Shown one piece after another: positions 27,674 through 37,267 of a DNA stretch of 64,000 bases. The stretch lies in NCBI RefSeq assembly GCF_008692035.1, contig NZ_VTFG01000001.1, positions 1,364,001-1,428,000 of the forward strand. The letters run 5' to 3'. The notes under the pieces were generated by a model. That model searched no databases. It was not told the origin of the DNA and was given only the letters and a program-made list of their open reading frames with translations. Source of the DNA: Pseudomonas marginalis (GTDB lineage Bacteria > Pseudomonadota > Gammaproteobacteria > Pseudomonadales > Pseudomonadaceae). The position numbers and the translations under genes were made by a program. Positions within the stretch are counted from its first letter, which is position 1, and every line of letters begins with the position of its first letter.

Positions 27674-28318
27674 TCAACCCGCGCGAACCAGCGCCTTGAG
27701 CGAGGCATCGAACTGCTTCAACGCATCGAGCTGCACATCCCGCTGCTGTTCGATCCGCGCGGCAATCTCCGGTGCGGCCTTGTCGTGCACCCACACCGAG
27801 GGCACCTGCCTGTGCACCGAGCCTTCGGCCTTGGCGATGTATTGCAGGCTCGCGTCATAAAACCGTGCGATAAAACGCGCTTCGACCTGATCGTTGCGCT
27901 GGGTCAGCAATTGGTTATGGGTATCGAGCATCACCACCACATCGGGGCGAGCCTGCACCAGGGCATCCAGGTTGTCGTAGACCGTCACCGACAAAAAGGT
28001 TCCCTGCAGCGAGCTGATCAACCAATCAATGGCCAGTTCCGGGTCGGAGCTGTTGACGAACGCCTCGCGGATACCTGCGTCAAGGGCATCCCTGGCGCCA
28101 TTCAAGGCCATGTCGTGGTAGCGTTCAAGGTAGCTGAGGTTGTCGCGGGTGTTATCGCTTAACAACACCCCCACCGATTGCGCATGCTGCAGGGAGTCTA
28201 CGCTACCGACGATAGGTAGCAAATGGCCTGCACGCAATTCATCAGCGATCGCTGCGTTATTGACGATCACAGTGCCCAGCATCAGCATCATTAAACCCAG
28301 CTGAATCAACGTCCTCAT
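27674..28318 (-). CDS. Exported protein of unknown function
   Basis: A 214-residue protein with a signal peptide (MRTLIQLGLMMLMLGTVIVNNAAIA) and a predicted periplasmic domain. The domain contains HLLPIVGSVDSLQHAQSVGVLL and a PDVVVMLDTHNQLL strand-like region that recalls alpha/beta substrate-binding folds; no family is assigned. The start at 28318 is preferred to the longer frame because the signal begins there. It is on the same strand as the small lipoprotein gene and may be co-transcribed with it. Confidence 0.72.
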   Translation of the reverse strand: MRTLIQLGLMMLMLGTVIVNNAAIADELRAGHLLPIVGSVDSLQHAQSVGVLLSDNTRDNLSYLERYHDMALNGARDALDAGIREAFVNSSDPELAIDWLISSLQGTFLSVTVYDNLDALVQARPDVVVMLDTHNQLLTQRNDQVEARFIARFYDASLQYIAKAEGSVHRQVPSVWVHDKAAPEIAARIEQQRDVQLDALKQFDASLKALVRAG

Positions 28319-28450
28319 CGCGCATTTCCTTGAACAGCGTCTCGATGCAGGCGATTTTGCGCTTTTCCTGAAAAAACAGAACTTGCGTTGCATGATGGTG
28401 ACTATTATCTGAACCGATAGTGCTCACATAAAACCTATAAGGACCACGCC

Positions 28451-28723
28451 ATGAAGCCCCACCAGAAAACCTTCGACCGTATCCGCGAAGCCGTCTTGCC
28501 GGAGTTTCGCGAGCGGGTCGCCGATTACCTGGTCGAGTATGAACAGGTACTGCTGGATGAGGCGTCGGAGGCCGAACAGGTGCACGCCAGTGCCCAGCAG
28601 TTGCGCGGCTACCTGCGTGGCTTGAACACCACGCGGGTGCTGGGCATGGCCGATTGGGAAGACCTGGACCGGCGCGTCATGCAAATGACGGCCGGCGCTA
28701 CAGCGCAGGACGTTGCAGGTTGA
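28451..28723 (+). CDS. Small helical protein of unknown function
   Basis: A 90-residue acidic, helix-rich protein without signal or membrane segment (FDRIREAVLPEFRERVADYLVEYEQVLLDEASEAEQ). AAGGA lies 10 nt before the ATG. The gene overlaps the convergent GST gene by 26 bp. I do not recognise it. Confidence 0.65.
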   Translation: MKPHQKTFDRIREAVLPEFRERVADYLVEYEQVLLDEASEAEQVHASAQQLRGYLRGLNTTRVLGMADWEDLDRRVMQMTAGATAQDVAG

Positions 28724-29330
28724 CCCACGCCTGCACGGACGGCCGGCGCCACTGGCGCTGCGCATAAGCCACCAACTCGGCAGGTACGCTGTCGCCGTTG
28801 AGAATCAGACGATTGAGCATCACCGCCAGGTCCACGTCAGCAATGCACCACTCACCGAACAAGTACGAAGGGTTGCCCGCCAGCAGCACCTGCGCCGCAC
28901 TGATCAAGCGCAGGGCTGCCCCTTGGGCGTCGGCTGACAACGGCGGCATTTTCTGCCCATAAAACACCACCAGGGTCGAACGCTCCTGGCGAATCGGCAG
29001 CAAATCACTGCGCAACCACGCCTGCACCTGTCGTGCCCTCGCCCGCTGTTTGGGGTCGGCCGGATACACGCTGGTCTCGGGGTAGGCCTGGTCCAGGTAT
29101 TCGGTAATCGCGGAGGATTCCGACAAGGCAAAATCGCCTTCCAACAGGGTCGGCACGCGCTGGGTCACGGATAGCTGGGCAAAGTCGGCCGTCTGGTTCT
29201 GCGCGGTGTCCAGGTCCAGGGTGACCAGGTCGAAGGCCAGGCCTTTTTCCCGCAGGGTAACGAACACCGACATCGCGTACGGGCTGGTGTAGAGCGAATC
29301 AACGTAGAGGCGCAACGGGGGTTGGTTCAT
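28698..29330 (-). CDS. yfcF: Glutathione S-transferase (YfcF-like)
   Basis: A 210-residue GST. The N-terminal thioredoxin-fold domain has YVDSLYTSPYAMSVFVTL, then VPTLLEGDFALSESSAITEYLDQAYP (the glutathione-binding ES pair). The all-helical C-terminal domain ends in VQAWVNLQRPAL. Length and sequence pattern agree with the YfcF group, which has glutathione-dependent peroxidase activity in E. coli. It overlaps the small gene on the other strand at its 3' end. Confidence 0.85.
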   Translation of the reverse strand: MNQPPLRLYVDSLYTSPYAMSVFVTLREKGLAFDLVTLDLDTAQNQTADFAQLSVTQRVPTLLEGDFALSESSAITEYLDQAYPETSVYPADPKQRARARQVQAWLRSDLLPIRQERSTLVVFYGQKMPPLSADAQGAALRLISAAQVLLAGNPSYLFGEWCIADVDLAVMLNRLILNGDSVPAELVAYAQRQWRRPSVQAWVNLQRPAL

Positions 29331-29425
29331 GACGGGCTCCTTGGGTGAAGCCCTACGCTACGAGATGCGCGCCAAGAAAGACAATGCGCGTTTTTTATGG
29401 GGGCATTCCCGGGCGGAATAGCGGG

Positions 29426-29962
29426 TTAACCGGCAAACCCGCCCTTGTCCAGAAAGGCGCGCTCTTCATCCGTGGTGACCCTGGCCAGCACCGCATTGCG
29501 ATGGGGAAAGCGCCCGAAGCGCTCGATGATCTGCGCGTGCTCCTTGGCCCAGCGGTAAGTGTTGGCATCCAGCTGCTGGTTGAGGGTCAGGGAGCGTTGC
29601 TGGTCTTTTGGGTCTTCCGAGTGCTCGAACGGCAAATAACAGAACGCCCGCAATGCCGGCTCAACCTGCTGGTCGAGCCCGGCGTCCACCATGCGCTGGG
29701 CATACAGGCGCGCGAGCGGGTCGGTGGCGAACATGTGCGCGGTGCCGCGAAAGGCGTTGCGTGGGTATTGGTCGAGCAGGATCAGCAAGGCCAAGGCGCC
29801 TTCGGCTGAATCCAGCCAGCTTTCCAGCTCACGCCGGGCGGCTTGCAGGTGGGTGGCGTGGAAGGTCTCGCGGAAGGTGGCGTCGAACCCATCGTCCTTG
29901 GCGAACCAGCGCTTGGGGCCGGCGTGCTGCCAGAAGTCGATGACGGTTTGAGGGGTGCTCAT
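29426..29962 (-). CDS. DUF924-family protein
   Basis: A 178-residue cytoplasmic, mostly helical protein. The DUF924 hallmarks are present: VIDFWQHAGPKRWFAKDDGFDA at the start, LLILLDQYPRNAFRGTAHMFATDP in the middle, and FCYLPFEHSEDPKDQ, HAQIIERFGRFPHRNAVL later. The function of the family is not known. The start at 29962 is the usual MSTPQTVIDFW; the longer in-frame start adds a non-homologous leader. Confidence 0.88.
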   Translation of the reverse strand: MSTPQTVIDFWQHAGPKRWFAKDDGFDATFRETFHATHLQAARRELESWLDSAEGALALLILLDQYPRNAFRGTAHMFATDPLARLYAQRMVDAGLDQQVEPALRAFCYLPFEHSEDPKDQQRSLTLNQQLDANTYRWAKEHAQIIERFGRFPHRNAVLARVTTDEERAFLDKGGFAG

Positions 29963-30082
29963 GCTCAGGGTCTCCGGGTGTGAGTTCACTGAAGGTATCA
30001 GAAGCGAGATCAATGGAGGGCAACGCGTCGATTAATGTTATAGGATAACGCCAATTTTCCGCCCTGCCCTGTGATCCCGCCC

Positions 30083-31237
30083 ATGACCGATGCCGTTCCC
30101 CTGCGCCAACGCCTGCTCTCCATCGACGCCCTGCGCGGCCTGGTGATCCTGTTCATGCTGCTCGACCACGTACGCGAGACCTTCCTGCTGCATCGCCAGG
30201 TCAGCGACCCGATGAGCATCGACAGTACCGAGCCCGCGTTGTTTATCAGCCGCACCCTCGCCCACCTGTGCGCGCCGGTGTTTGTGTTGCTCACGGGGTT
30301 ATCCGCGTTTTTATACGGCCAGAAATACCAGGGCCGCCGCGATGTGTCGGCGTTCCTGTTCAAGCGCGGGTTGTTCCTGGTGGTGCTGGAGCTCACCCTG
30401 GTCAACTTCGCCTGGACCTTCCAGTTGCCGCCCAGCGTGATCTATCTGCAGGTGATCTGGGCGATTGGCATCAGCATGCTCGCCCTCGCCGCCCTGGTGT
30501 GGTTGCCGCGCCCGCTGTTGATCGTGCTGGCGCTGGTGATCATCGGCGGGCACAACCTGCTGGATGGCCTGCACTTCGACCCAGGCTCGGCGCTGCATAT
30601 TCCGTGGACGATCCTGCATGAACGCAATTGGATTGACGTGTCCGACAGCCTGCGCCTGCGCACGACCTACCCGATACTGCCGTGGATCGGCGTGATTGCC
30701 CTGGGTTACGGCCTGGGACCGTGGTTTGCCAATGCCACGCTGCCTGCCGTGCGCCAGCGGTATTTGCTGCGCGGCGGTGTGAGTGCGTTGCTGGGGTTCG
30801 TGCTGTTGCGTGGGCTCAATGGCTACGGCGAGAAACCCTGGCAGGCGTATGACAGCGGCGTGCAGACGCTGATGAGCTTTTTCAATGTCACCAAGTACCC
30901 GCCTTCGCTGCTGTTCCTGGCGTTGACCCTGGGGATTGGGCTGTTGCTGTTGCTGGCGTTTGAACGCGCGGGGCATCGACGCTGGATCGGCGTGTTGGCG
31001 GTGTTTGGGTCCGTGCCGATGTTCTTTTACCTGCTGCACCTGTATGTGCTGAAAGTGCTGTATGTCGCCTGTGTCGCGCTGCTTGGCCTGAACCAGGGCA
31101 ACTACTTCGGCTTCGACAGCATGGGCGCGGTGTGGCTGATGGCGCTGGTATTACCCCTGGCGCTCTACCCGCCGGTGCGCTGGTTCGCCGGGCTCAAGGC
31201 CCGCCGCCGCGACCTGGCGTGGCTCAAATACCTCTGA
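30083..31237 (+). CDS. DUF1624 multi-pass membrane acyltransferase-like protein
   Basis: A 384-residue inner-membrane protein with about ten transmembrane helices. The opening RLLSIDALRGLVILFMLLDHVRETF and the LCAPVFVLLTGLSAFLYG segment are typical of the DUF1624/heparan-alpha-glucosaminide N-acetyltransferase group, which moves acyl groups across membranes. The substrate is unknown. An in-frame GTG at 30071 would add four residues; neither start has a strong ribosome-binding site. It is transcribed alone, divergent from the DUF924 gene. Confidence 0.84.
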   Translation: MTDAVPLRQRLLSIDALRGLVILFMLLDHVRETFLLHRQVSDPMSIDSTEPALFISRTLAHLCAPVFVLLTGLSAFLYGQKYQGRRDVSAFLFKRGLFLVVLELTLVNFAWTFQLPPSVIYLQVIWAIGISMLALAALVWLPRPLLIVLALVIIGGHNLLDGLHFDPGSALHIPWTILHERNWIDVSDSLRLRTTYPILPWIGVIALGYGLGPWFANATLPAVRQRYLLRGGVSALLGFVLLRGLNGYGEKPWQAYDSGVQTLMSFFNVTKYPPSLLFLALTLGIGLLLLLAFERAGHRRWIGVLAVFGSVPMFFYLLHLYVLKVLYVACVALLGLNQGNYFGFDSMGAVWLMALVLPLALYPPVRWFAGLKARRRDLAWLKYL

Positions 31238-31254
31238 CCTGAAACGGATCCAAA

Positions 31255-31526
31255 TGTGGGAGCTCGCCCATACTCATCGTGGCATAGGTATCTACACAAT
31301 TTTCAGAGACTGGCGAGTTCCCCTGTGGCGAGCGGGCTTGTCCCGCGTTGGGCCGCGTAGCGGCCCCAAAACAGCCGCTATGGAGTTTCTGATACACCGC
31401 ATTCTGCTTTACTGGGGCTGCTGCGCAGCCCAACGCGGGACAAGCCCGCTCACCACAGGGAGATTTGTCAGAGGCTGAACAGTTGTGTAGATACCCATGG
31501 CTATCGGGGGCAAGCCCCCTCCCACA
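31255..31526. repeat. Second nested REPIN downstream of the DUF1624 gene
   Basis: Outer parts: TGTGGGAGCTCGCCCATA at the left and CTATCGGGGGCAAGCCCCCTCCCACA at the right. GGTATCTACACAA/TTGTGTAGATACC continues the inverted match inward. Inner REPIN: 31321-31460, CCCTGTGGCGAGCGGGCTTG facing CAAGCCCGCTCACCACAGGG with TTGGGCCGCG-type repeats next to it. The 301-bp gap between the DUF1624 gene and metE contains no gene. Confidence 0.84.
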
Positions 31527-31538
31527 TTTTTTACGATA

Positions 31539-33827
31539 TCAAGCCAACTCAGCCCGTAGCTGGCGAGCTGCGGTGACCATATGAATCAACGCCGCCTCCG
31601 TCTCCGGCCACCCCCGCGTCTTCAACCCGCAATCCGGGTTCACCCACAGGCGCTGGGCAGGAATCCGCTTTGCAGCCTTGCGCAGAAGGTTGGCCATTTC
31701 CGAGGCATCCGGTACCCGTGGAGAGTGGATATCGTAGACGCCTGGGCCAATGTCATTGGGGTACGCGAAAGCTTCGAACGCGTCCAGCAGTTCCATGTCA
31801 GAGCGTGAGGTCTCGATGGTGATCACGTCGGCATCCATGGCCGCGATGGACTCGATCACATCGTTGAACTCGCTGTAGCACATGTGCGTATGGATCTGGG
31901 TTTCATCCCGCACGCCCGAGGCGCACAGACGGAACACTTCGGTGGCCCAGTCCAGGTACCCCTGCCAGTGCGCCTGGCGCAACGGCAAGCCTTCGCGGAA
32001 CGCGGCTTCGTCGATCTGCACGATCTGGATGCCGGCGGCTTCCAGGTCGACCACTTCGTCGCGAATCGCCAGGGCCAGTTGGCGGGCCTGCACTTCGCGG
32101 CTCACGTCTTCGCGCGGGAACGACCACATCAGCATGGTCACAGGGCCGGTCAGCATGCCCTTCATCACCTTGCCGGTCAGGCCCTGGGCATAGCGGATCC
32201 ACTCCACCGTCATCGCCTTCGGGCGGCTCAGGTCGCCGAAGATCACCGCCGGTTTCACGCAACGCGAACCGTAGCTCTGCACCCAGCCGAAGCGGGTAAA
32301 TACATAGCCATCCAGTTGCTCGGCGAAGTACTCGACCATGTCGTTACGCTCGGCTTCACCGTGCACCAGCACGTCCAGGCCGAGGTTTTCCTGCACCTCG
32401 ACGGCGTGACGAATCTCGCTGTGCATGGCTTCGACGTATTCGGCTTCGCTCAACTTTCCAGCCTTGTACGACTGGCGCGCCAGGCGGATCGACGCGGTCT
32501 GCGGGAACGAACCGATGGTGGTGGTCGGGAACAGCGGCAGGTTAAGGCCCGCACGTTGTTTCTCGATGCGCTGGGTAAACGGCGACTGGCGCTGGCTGTC
32601 CTGGCGGGTAATCGCTGCCACACGCGCCTGTACCGCAGGCTTGTGGATACGCGGCGAGGCAGCGCGGGCAGCCTGCACGGCGCGGCTTTCGGCCAGGGCA
32701 GCGAGGACGTTGGGCGCTTCAGGCTGGTTGACGGCTTGCGCCAGCACCGCCACTTCGGCGCACTTCTGCACAGCGAACGCCAGCCAGCTTTTCAGCTCCG
32801 CATCCAACTGGTCTTCACGGCCCAGGTCCACCGGGCTGTGCAGCAGCGAGCAGGATGGCGCCACCCACAGGCGATCACCGAGTTTTTCATGGGCGTGCTG
32901 CAAGGTGGCCAGGGCGTTTTCCAGGTCGCAACGCCAGACGTTACGGCCGTTGACCACGCCCAGGGACAGCACTTTATAAGCCGGCAGGCGGTCGAGGATG
33001 GTCGGATACTGCTCCGGCGCGCGCACCAGGTCGATGTGCAGGCCATCCACCGGCAGGTTCGCGGCAAGGCCGAGGTTCTCTTCCAGGCCGCCGAAGTAGG
33101 TCGCCACCAGCTTTTTCAGCGGGTCACGCTGGATCAGGTTGTAGGCACGCTCGAACGCGTTCTTCCATTCCTGCGGCAGGTCGAGGACCAGGATCGGCTC
33201 GTCGATCTGCACCCATTCCACGCCGAGGTCGGCCAGGCGCTGGAAGATCTGGCCGTACAACGGCAGCAGGCGCTCAAGCAGGTCGAGCTTGTCGAAGTCA
33301 CCACCCTTGGCCTTGCCCAGCCACAGGTAGGTCAGCGGGCCGATCACCACCGGCTTGACGGTGTGACCCAGGTCGAGGGCTTCCTTAACTTCTTCGAACA
33401 ACTGCTCCCACCCCAGGTGGAATTGCTGGTCGGCACTGAATTCAGGCACCAGGTAGTGGTAGTTGGTATCGAACCACTTGGTCATTTCCTGGGCATGGGC
33501 ACCGCCGCAGCAGCTGTCGCTGACGCCACGGGCCATGCCGAACAGGGTGTCGAGGGTGGCCTGGCCATCGGCCGGACGAAAACGCTCGGGGATCACACCG
33601 AACATCAGCGAGTGGGTCAGCACCTGGTCGTACCAGGCAAAATCACCGGCGGGCAGCAACTCGATACCGGCCTGCTTTTGCAGGTCCCAATGGGCCTTGC
33701 GCAGTTCGCGGCCGACGGCACGCAAGCCAGCTTCGTCCAACTCGCCCCTCCAGAACGCTTCCTGCGCTTTTTTCAGTTCACGATCGCGTCCAATGCGCGG
33801 AAATCCGAGGGAATGAGCGACTGCCAT
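31539..33827 (-). CDS. metE: Cobalamin-independent methionine synthase MetE
   Basis: A 762-residue cytoplasmic zinc enzyme that transfers the methyl group of 5-methyltetrahydropteroyl-glutamate to homocysteine. The N-terminal folate-binding half ([23 protein letters not shown]) and the C-terminal catalytic half are both complete. The catalytic half shows the zinc-ligand segments HTHMCYSEF and [15 protein letters not shown] lies 8 nt before the ATG. Regulation by MetR or cobalamin is common for metE. I see no clear cobalamin riboswitch in the 193-bp upstream region, and no metR gene is nearby. Confidence 0.97.
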   Translation of the reverse strand: MAVAHSLGFPRIGRDRELKKAQEAFWRGELDEAGLRAVGRELRKAHWDLQKQAGIELLPAGDFAWYDQVLTHSLMFGVIPERFRPADGQATLDTLFGMARGVSDSCCGGAHAQEMTKWFDTNYHYLVPEFSADQQFHLGWEQLFEEVKEALDLGHTVKPVVIGPLTYLWLGKAKGGDFDKLDLLERLLPLYGQIFQRLADLGVEWVQIDEPILVLDLPQEWKNAFERAYNLIQRDPLKKLVATYFGGLEENLGLAANLPVDGLHIDLVRAPEQYPTILDRLPAYKVLSLGVVNGRNVWRCDLENALATLQHAHEKLGDRLWVAPSCSLLHSPVDLGREDQLDAELKSWLAFAVQKCAEVAVLAQAVNQPEAPNVLAALAESRAVQAARAASPRIHKPAVQARVAAITRQDSQRQSPFTQRIEKQRAGLNLPLFPTTTIGSFPQTASIRLARQSYKAGKLSEAEYVEAMHSEIRHAVEVQENLGLDVLVHGEAERNDMVEYFAEQLDGYVFTRFGWVQSYGSRCVKPAVIFGDLSRPKAMTVEWIRYAQGLTGKVMKGMLTGPVTMLMWSFPREDVSREVQARQLALAIRDEVVDLEAAGIQIVQIDEAAFREGLPLRQAHWQGYLDWATEVFRLCASGVRDETQIHTHMCYSEFNDVIESIAAMDADVITIETSRSDMELLDAFEAFAYPNDIGPGVYDIHSPRVPDASEMANLLRKAAKRIPAQRLWVNPDCGLKTRGWPETEAALIHMVTAARQLRAELA

Positions 33828-34020
33828 GACTTACAACTCCACTGTAGGTATTCAATGGCAGCCATTGTCGGCACACGAGCATAGTGAGACAAACTCATTT
33901 TATTCCAGATGATCAAAAGATCTGCTCATGTTACCAGCAGTGAATAGATCAACCCATTGCTGGTCGCGTCTCCTCTATTACGCATACCATGGCCCCAAAC
34001 AACCATTCAAATGAGCACCC

Positions 34021-35664
34021 ATGATCAAAGCCAGCCTGCGTAGTCACCTCACCCTGTGGTTTGCCGGGTTGTCGCTGCTCATTTTGTTGAGCGTGGGTTT
34101 CTATGTGGGGCATATCGCCACCGAGCAGATGAAACAGGCCAGTGCCAATACGCTGTTGAGCACTGCGCGCTCGACGGCGGCGCTGCTGGCCGTGCAATTG
34201 CGCGAACGGCAGTTGGAAGTGTCCTTGCTCAGCAAGGCCCCGCTGTTTCGCCGTGGCGACCTGGATGCGCCGGACATCCTGGCCTTGATGGAACTGCGCA
34301 CCCAATCGCGCGCCGAGTACGCGTGGATGGGGGTTGCCGACGCCGACGGGCGTGTGCGCCAGGCGGTCAATGGGCTGCTGGTCAACCAATCGGTGCAGCA
34401 ACGCCCCTGGTTCCAGGCCGGCCTGCGCGGCGAGTACACCGGCGATCCCCACGAGGCGGTGTTGCTGGCCAAACTGCTGCCAGGCGCGGCGAATGGCGAG
34501 CCGCTGCGCTTTATCGACTTTGCCGCGCCGATTCACAATGCCCGTGGCGAGACGATCGGCGTGCTGGGCGCCCATGCCCACTGGCGCTGGGTGACGCAGA
34601 TCGTCGCGTCCGCCGTGACGCAAAAAGACGCCCTCCCCGATATCGAGGCCTTGATTGTCGACTTCGATGGCAAGGTGCTTTACCCCGAAGCCCTCGCCGG
34701 TGAGCAAATGCCTAAAGACAAGCTGGTCACGCCAACCGGCTGGTTCACCGACAACGGCTACGTCACCGCCTCGGTCGCCGTCCCCAGCCCGTCCAACGCG
34801 CGGGTGAGCTGGTACATCATGGTGCGCCAGCCGTTGGACGTAGCCCTGCAACCGGCGCGCAGCCTGCTGTACAAATTACTGGTGCTCGGCCTGCTCGCAG
34901 CGATCATCTTTATCGTGGCCGCGTATTACCTCGCCTCCTCCCTCAGCCGTCCCATCGAACGCCTGGCCAAGTCCGCCAAACAGGTGCAGGACCATCAGCC
35001 CGGCGCGGTCTTTCCCCAGGAACACCCGGTGCTGGAGATTGCCCAACTGGGGCAATCGCTCACCGGCATGACGCAATCGCTGCTTGCCAAGGAACGTGAA
35101 CTGCAAGACGCCAACGCCTCCCTGGAAGCCACCGTGGCGCAACGCACCGCCGACCTCACCCAGGCCAACGCCGACCTGCTCAAGCTGGCCACCCACGACG
35201 CCCTCACCGGGGTGTTCAACCGGCGCCGCTTCGACGAAAAACTCGCCGAGAACAGCCTGCTGTTCCAACGTACCGGTCGCACCTTCGCCCTGCTGCTGAT
35301 CGACGCCGACTATTTCAAGCGCGTCAACGACACCTACGGCCACGCCGTTGGCGATGATGTGCTGTGCCAACTCGCGGCACTGATAGAAAACACCACGCGC
35401 GCCACCGACTTCGTCGCGCGTTATGGAGGGGAAGAATTCGCCGTGCTGCTGCCGGAAGTCGAAGAGCCGGACAGCCCCGACGTGGTCGCCGAAAAAATCC
35501 GCGCGGCCGTGGCGGCCGCGAAGTTCCCGACCGTGAGCCAGGTCACGGTGAGTATCGGCGTGGGCGTGGCAGAGCCTTCTGACCGCGACTCCCTGGCATT
35601 GCTCAAGCGCGCGGACATGCGCTTGTATGAGGCCAAGGGCGCGGGCAGGAACCGGGTGGCGTGA
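34021..35664 (+). CDS. Cache-HAMP-GGDEF diguanylate cyclase
   Basis: A 547-residue membrane sensor that makes cyclic di-GMP. Transmembrane helix 1 is at about 12-33, then a periplasmic dCache ligand domain (about 40-275; WMGVADADGRVRQAVNGLLVNQSVQQRPW), helix 2 (about 285-305), HAMP, a short coiled coil, and a GGDEF domain (about 385-545). The active site is GGEEF at 469-473, and the product-inhibition site RATD lies five residues before it, so an active, feedback-controlled cyclase is expected. The ligand is unknown. It is divergent from metE. Confidence 0.93.
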   Translation: MIKASLRSHLTLWFAGLSLLILLSVGFYVGHIATEQMKQASANTLLSTARSTAALLAVQLRERQLEVSLLSKAPLFRRGDLDAPDILALMELRTQSRAEYAWMGVADADGRVRQAVNGLLVNQSVQQRPWFQAGLRGEYTGDPHEAVLLAKLLPGAANGEPLRFIDFAAPIHNARGETIGVLGAHAHWRWVTQIVASAVTQKDALPDIEALIVDFDGKVLYPEALAGEQMPKDKLVTPTGWFTDNGYVTASVAVPSPSNARVSWYIMVRQPLDVALQPARSLLYKLLVLGLLAAIIFIVAAYYLASSLSRPIERLAKSAKQVQDHQPGAVFPQEHPVLEIAQLGQSLTGMTQSLLAKERELQDANASLEATVAQRTADLTQANADLLKLATHDALTGVFNRRRFDEKLAENSLLFQRTGRTFALLLIDADYFKRVNDTYGHAVGDDVLCQLAALIENTTRATDFVARYGGEEFAVLLPEVEEPDSPDVVAEKIRAAVAAAKFPTVSQVTVSIGVGVAEPSDRDSLALLKRADMRLYEAKGAGRNRVA

Positions 35665-35675
35665 GCAAGCCCCCC

Positions 35676-35776
35676 CTGTAGGAGCGAGCTTGCTCGCGAA
35701 GAACACAAGGACACCGCTGGCATTCTGGAAAGGCGCGTTATCGTTGACGTTTTTCGCGAGCAAGCTCGCTCCTACA
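35676..35776. repeat. REPIN of the CTGTAGGAGCGAGCTTGCTCGCG type
   Basis: CTGTAGGAGCGAGCTTGCTC at the left faces GAGCAAGCTCGCTCCTACAG at the right, about 60 bp apart. It fills the 133-bp gap between the convergent cyclase and porin genes and represents a third REP sequence class in this window. Confidence 0.88.
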
Positions 35777-35797
35777 GAGGTGAGGGGCTCAGCGGTA

Positions 35798-37117
35798 CTA
35801 CATCAACGGAATCGAATAACTCACAAACACCCGATTCTGGTCCTGGTCCCGTGCCACTTCACTGCGCGACACGCCGTTACGCCAGCCGAACCCGACGTTC
35901 TTGAATGTGCCGCTCTGCACCACGTAATCCAGCGAGATGTCCCGTTCCCACTCGCTGGCGTCGTTGCCGCTGGTGGTGAGGATGTGGTCGCCCTTGAGGT
36001 ACATGACCGAGGCCTTCAGCCCGGGCACACCCAGCGATGCGAAGTCGTAGGCGTACTGGGCAAAGGCGGTGCGTTCGCCGGCCTGGATGAAGGTCTGTAC
36101 GGTACGGTCGGTGTAGAGGTACAGGCTGGCACCGCCCTCGCCTTTGTTCACCAGGCCGCCCTGGTTGAGTTGGGCGAAGTTGCTGTCGTCCGAGACTTGC
36201 TGGTAACCGGCAGTGATCGCGTGCGGGCCGAGGGAGTAGATGAACGCGGCGCTCCAGGTGTTGTTGTCGATTTCACCGTTGCCGTTCTTGGTATAGCCGC
36301 CCAGCTTGTAGCCTTCGGCACGGCCGGCGGCGCTGCTGTTTTTACCGTCGGAGCTGGTCTTGAAGTAGCGCAGGTCGGTTTTCAATGAGCCGTATTCGCC
36401 CAACGGCAATACGTGGATCAACCCGGCGAAGTGTTGTTGGTAATAGTCTTCGAGGTTGGCGTAGTAGTACTGGACCATCAGGTCCTTGGTCAGCTGGTAG
36501 TCCGCACCGGCGTAGGTGAATTTATTGCTTTCCTGGGTACCGCCCGCCGCTGCCAGGCCACTGCGGTCGCTGGAACCGCGACCGGTGGTGTGCTCAAGCT
36601 GGCCGCCGACCAGGGTCAGGTTGTCGATGTCCTTGCTGGTGACCTGCCCGCCTTCGAACGACTGCGGCAACAGGCGGCCGTCGTTGCTCACCAGGATCGG
36701 CAGGTTCGGGCGCAGGTAGCCGTAGCGCGCTTCGGTCTTGGCAAAGCGTGCCTTGGCCGTCGCGCCACCACGGGCCCAGTTATCCGTGGCCTTGCCGTCT
36801 TCGGTGGGGATCATCGAGCTGCCGACATGGCGCGCGGCGCTGCTGTCGAGGGTCACGCCGAGCATGCCGATGGCGTCCAGGCCAAAGCCGACGGTGCCGT
36901 CGGTAAAGCCCGACTGGTAGTTGAGGATAAAGGCCTGGCCCCACTCTTCGGTCTTCGACGGTGCCGCCTTGCCGTCGCGGTTGTCGTTATTGAAGTAAAA
37001 GTTACGCATGCTCAAGTTGGCTTTGCTGTCGCTCAAAAAGTCAGCGGACGCCAAGGGGCTCAGGGCAATGCCCAGGCCGCCGGTCAATACACTTAATACA
37101 TTCAACGTGGCTTTCAT
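35798..37117 (-). CDS. OprD-family outer-membrane porin
   Basis: A 439-residue porin with signal peptide (about 1-25, MKATLNVLSVLTGGLGIAL). The OprD hallmark segments are ADFLSDSKANLSMRNFYFNND and EEWGQAFILNYQSGFTDG, and the final beta strand is VSYSIPLM. It is clearly paralogous to the other porin in this window. The substrate is not evident; OprD-type channels carry basic amino acids, peptides or small organic acids. The start at 37117 is where the signal begins. It is a single gene. Confidence 0.93.
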   Translation of the reverse strand: MKATLNVLSVLTGGLGIALSPLASADFLSDSKANLSMRNFYFNNDNRDGKAAPSKTEEWGQAFILNYQSGFTDGTVGFGLDAIGMLGVTLDSSAARHVGSSMIPTEDGKATDNWARGGATAKARFAKTEARYGYLRPNLPILVSNDGRLLPQSFEGGQVTSKDIDNLTLVGGQLEHTTGRGSSDRSGLAAAGGTQESNKFTYAGADYQLTKDLMVQYYYANLEDYYQQHFAGLIHVLPLGEYGSLKTDLRYFKTSSDGKNSSAAGRAEGYKLGGYTKNGNGEIDNNTWSAAFIYSLGPHAITAGYQQVSDDSNFAQLNQGGLVNKGEGGASLYLYTDRTVQTFIQAGERTAFAQYAYDFASLGVPGLKASVMYLKGDHILTTSGNDASEWERDISLDYVVQSGTFKNVGFGWRNGVSRSEVARDQDQNRVFVSYSIPLM

Positions 37118-37267
37118 CAGGACGAACTCCGGCGCGGAATCCAGGTTCCGGGCGCAAAAAATGGGCAGCAGGATGCCGTCGGCCAAACGTGACGTTGGCC
37201 GCGGCGTTAACGGTTATTCAGTTGCTTAGTTGTTAGCGAGTTGAGTGAAGTGAAACCTCCGTAAACC

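Noticed and set aside
31884..33884. Long open frame (about 666 codons) antisense to metE
   Set aside because: A frame shadow of metE, rich in Gly, Gln, His and Arg with no domain; metE is complete on the other strand.
33828..34020. Cobalamin riboswitch or MetR site before metE
   Set aside because: No conserved B12-box-like core or clear TGAA-N5-TTCA site could be found. A short TGAGAC/AACTCA-like symmetry is too weak to call.
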